Assembly: GCA_000434935.1 (NCBI GenBank)
Contig: FR882203.1
Location: 90,911-98,710, forward strand
DNA length: 7,800 bases
Direction of reading: 5' to 3'
From: Bacteroides sp. CAG:709
GTDB taxonomy: Bacteria > Bacteroidota > Bacteroidia > Bacteroidales > UBA932
The notes under the pieces were generated by a model, which worked only from the letters and a program-made list of their open reading frames with translations, was not told the origin of the DNA and did not search any database. Shown here piece by piece: positions 7,131 to 7,800 of the stretch (positions within the stretch are counted from its first letter, which is position 1; the number at the start of each line of letters is the position of its first letter). The position numbers were made by a program, and so were the translations under genes.

Positions 7131-7334
7131 TTCGTTTTGTACCGCCTAAAACGTTTTCCTCGTACCGAACACTATAATACGAACGCCTCGTACCATCTAA
7201 AACGTTTTCTCAGAACAAAACGCCTCGGCAAACACATTTGGTACAGATTAAAACGTTTTCGCGAAACCAAACTACCATGCAAGCACACTCGGTACCGCCC
7301 AAAACGTTTTCGCGGTACAAAATGAACCACGGAA
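7131..7334. repeat. Array of four 51-bp dyad units centred on AAAACGTTTT
   Basis: The perfect palindrome AAAACGTTTT occurs at 7148-7157, 7199-7208, 7250-7259 and 7301-7310, spaced by exactly 51 bp each time. Flanks are also conserved: a left arm close to GTACCGCCT before the core and a right arm close to CGCGGTAC or CGCGAAAC after it, then an A-rich stretch. In the fourth unit GTACCGC (7292-7298) and GCGGTAC (7312-7318) are perfect inverted arms, so the unit is a dyad of about 27 bp with a one-base asymmetry. The remaining ~24 bp of each unit are diverged, with traces of shared sequence. The array lies about 80-280 bp upstream of the operon promoter. It resembles a set of operators; cores of this shape with a central CG are typical of LacI-family sites. 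No fifth unit is visible on either side. Both strands happen to stay open here because 51 is a multiple of three, but I see no real gene. Confidence 0.85.
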
Positions 7335-7683
7335 AATGGATCCAAAAAAATGAACAACCAGAGTAAACTCATTTCAGGGAAAGACTCCAATCGGAGTCAA
7401 CCAAAATCAGGAAATGACAACGTGGTGTGGAGCACAAATAATTGATCATGAGATAGATATCTATTTTCAGAGTTCGCATAACAGCAACTCTGAAGAAGGT
7501 TAATTTATTACATAACAAGGATTTACGCACCACACAAAATGAAAACACATGGCAAAAAAGCCCGGTGGTGTGGGAGAGCAGGCAGACAATCTTTGAAAAG
7601 ATTCATGGCGAAACACTCATGCCCCGGAGTCATGGCGAAACAGGTCCAATGATACGGATGTTACCACATGGCGTAAATACAAC
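7335..7683. other. Intergenic region with scattered dyads, no convincing gene
   Basis: About 350 bp with no supported gene. It holds several short dyads: GACTCC/GGAGTC with an AATC loop (7383-7398); the 12-bp palindrome ATAGATATCTAT (7453-7464); TTCAGAGTT (7466-7474) with AACTCTGAA (7486-7494) around an 11-nt loop; and AATCTT/AAGATT with a TGAA loop (7588-7603). There is also a 13-bp direct repeat TCATGGCGAAACA at 7603-7615 and 7630-7642, and GTGGTGTGG twice (7422-7430 and 7565-7573). None resembles a known RNA gene or a full insertion-sequence end. Short open frames here (for example 7539-7652 and 7565-7750 on plus) have no family signature. Confidence 0.5.
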
Positions 7684-7714
7684 AAACCCCCGTAGAATGC
7701 ATCTACGAGGGTTT
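7684..7714 (-). terminator. Strong minus-strand intrinsic terminator
   Basis: AAACCCCCGTAGA (7684-7696) and TCTACGAGGGTTT (7702-7714) form a 13-bp stem with a 5-nt loop. The single C/A mismatch on the plus strand becomes a G-U wobble on the minus-strand RNA, so the structure is better in that direction, and there it is followed by the U-rich GUUUGUUGUAUUU. It should end a transcript arriving from beyond the right edge on the minus strand, which insulates the receptor operon from that gene. Confidence 0.75.
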
Positions 7715-7800
7715 CGTGTGGTGCCACCAGGGATTGATGTGTCCTTGTAAGCACTTGTATCTCAACGCTTTGCCTTTGGCTTCTATAAAAAAGCCACGAG
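7715..7800 (-). other. Unresolved 3' end of a feature entering from the right edge
   Basis: On the minus strand this stretch leads straight into the terminator at 7714-7684. Two readings are possible. One is a reading frame entering from the edge, visible end LRYKCLQGHINPWWHHTKPS, with its TAG at 7705-7703 inside the terminator stem. The other is a tRNA-like 3' end: CAATCCCTGGTGGCACCA resembles the end of a Bacteroidota tRNA-Phe (T-loop remainder, then TGGCACC acceptor strand plus A). The 5' side of a T-arm is absent, so it is not an intact tRNA. A dyad TGGCTT/AAGCCA (7777-7796) lies at the edge. I cannot decide between these. Confidence 0.25.

Noticed and set aside
6552..7325. Long plus-strand open frame ending in basic 17-residue repeats (KRF motif)
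   Set aside because: Its first half is antisense to the receptor's signal and N-terminal domain, and its repeats are simply the 51-bp DNA array read in a frame that stays open because 51 is divisible by three. The opposite strand is open for the same reason.
7131..7334. CRISPR array
   Set aside because: Only four units, the conserved part is a dyad with diverged edges, the intervening ~24 bp retain similarity between units, and no cas gene is visible.
7539..7652. Plus-strand 37-residue frame with a repeated MAK motif
   Set aside because: Basic, low-information sequence with no start context or neighbour to support it; the repeat is explained by the 13-bp direct DNA repeat.
7565..7750. Plus-strand 61-residue open frame
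   Set aside because: It runs through the terminator stem at 7684-7714 and has no signal peptide, domain or recognisable family pattern.

Overview
The window looks like chromosomal DNA from a Bacteroidota species, most likely Bacteroidales. The signs are a SusC-unlike TonB-dependent receptor with a carboxypeptidase-regulatory-like front domain, a DUF4249 lipoprotein next to it, a fimbrillin-like/BspA-type leucine-rich-repeat lipoprotein, A/T-rich gene starts without strong Shine-Dalgarno sequences, and a TTTG / TAnnTTTG promoter of the kind read by the Bacteroidota primary sigma factor. I cannot name a genus.

Layout, left to right. (1) 2-688, plus strand: the C-terminal part of a ThrE-type threonine/serine exporter (end of the YjjP-like domain fused to a YjjB-like domain), cut by the left edge. 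(2) 685-2559, minus strand: a two-gene unit made of a 45-residue small protein (2422-2559, easily overlooked) followed 12 bp later by a 574-residue lipoprotein with a fimbrillin-like N-terminal half and BspA-like repeats. The lipoprotein ends tail-to-tail with the exporter, the two stop codons sharing the four bases 685-688. A hairpin links the end of the small gene to the start codon of the lipoprotein. (3) 2662-6886, minus strand: a compact three-gene operon, TonB-dependent receptor, DUF4249 lipoprotein, small lipocalin-like lipoprotein, with 5-bp gaps between genes. (4) 6887-7800: about 900 bp without a convincing gene. It holds the operon's probable promoter (7020-7051), a striking array of four 51-bp units each centred on AAAACGTTTT (7131-7334), several scattered dyads, a strong minus-strand terminator (7684-7714) and an unresolved right edge.

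The three-gene operon encodes an outer-membrane transport system: the receptor is the energised pore, and DUF4249 and the small lipoprotein are its likely partners at the outer membrane. The cargo cannot be read from the sequence. The two-gene unit next to it probably makes a surface lipoprotein. The points most worth a second look are the exactly periodic 51-bp dyad array upstream of the transport operon and the small protein with its start-codon hairpin upstream of the lipoprotein.
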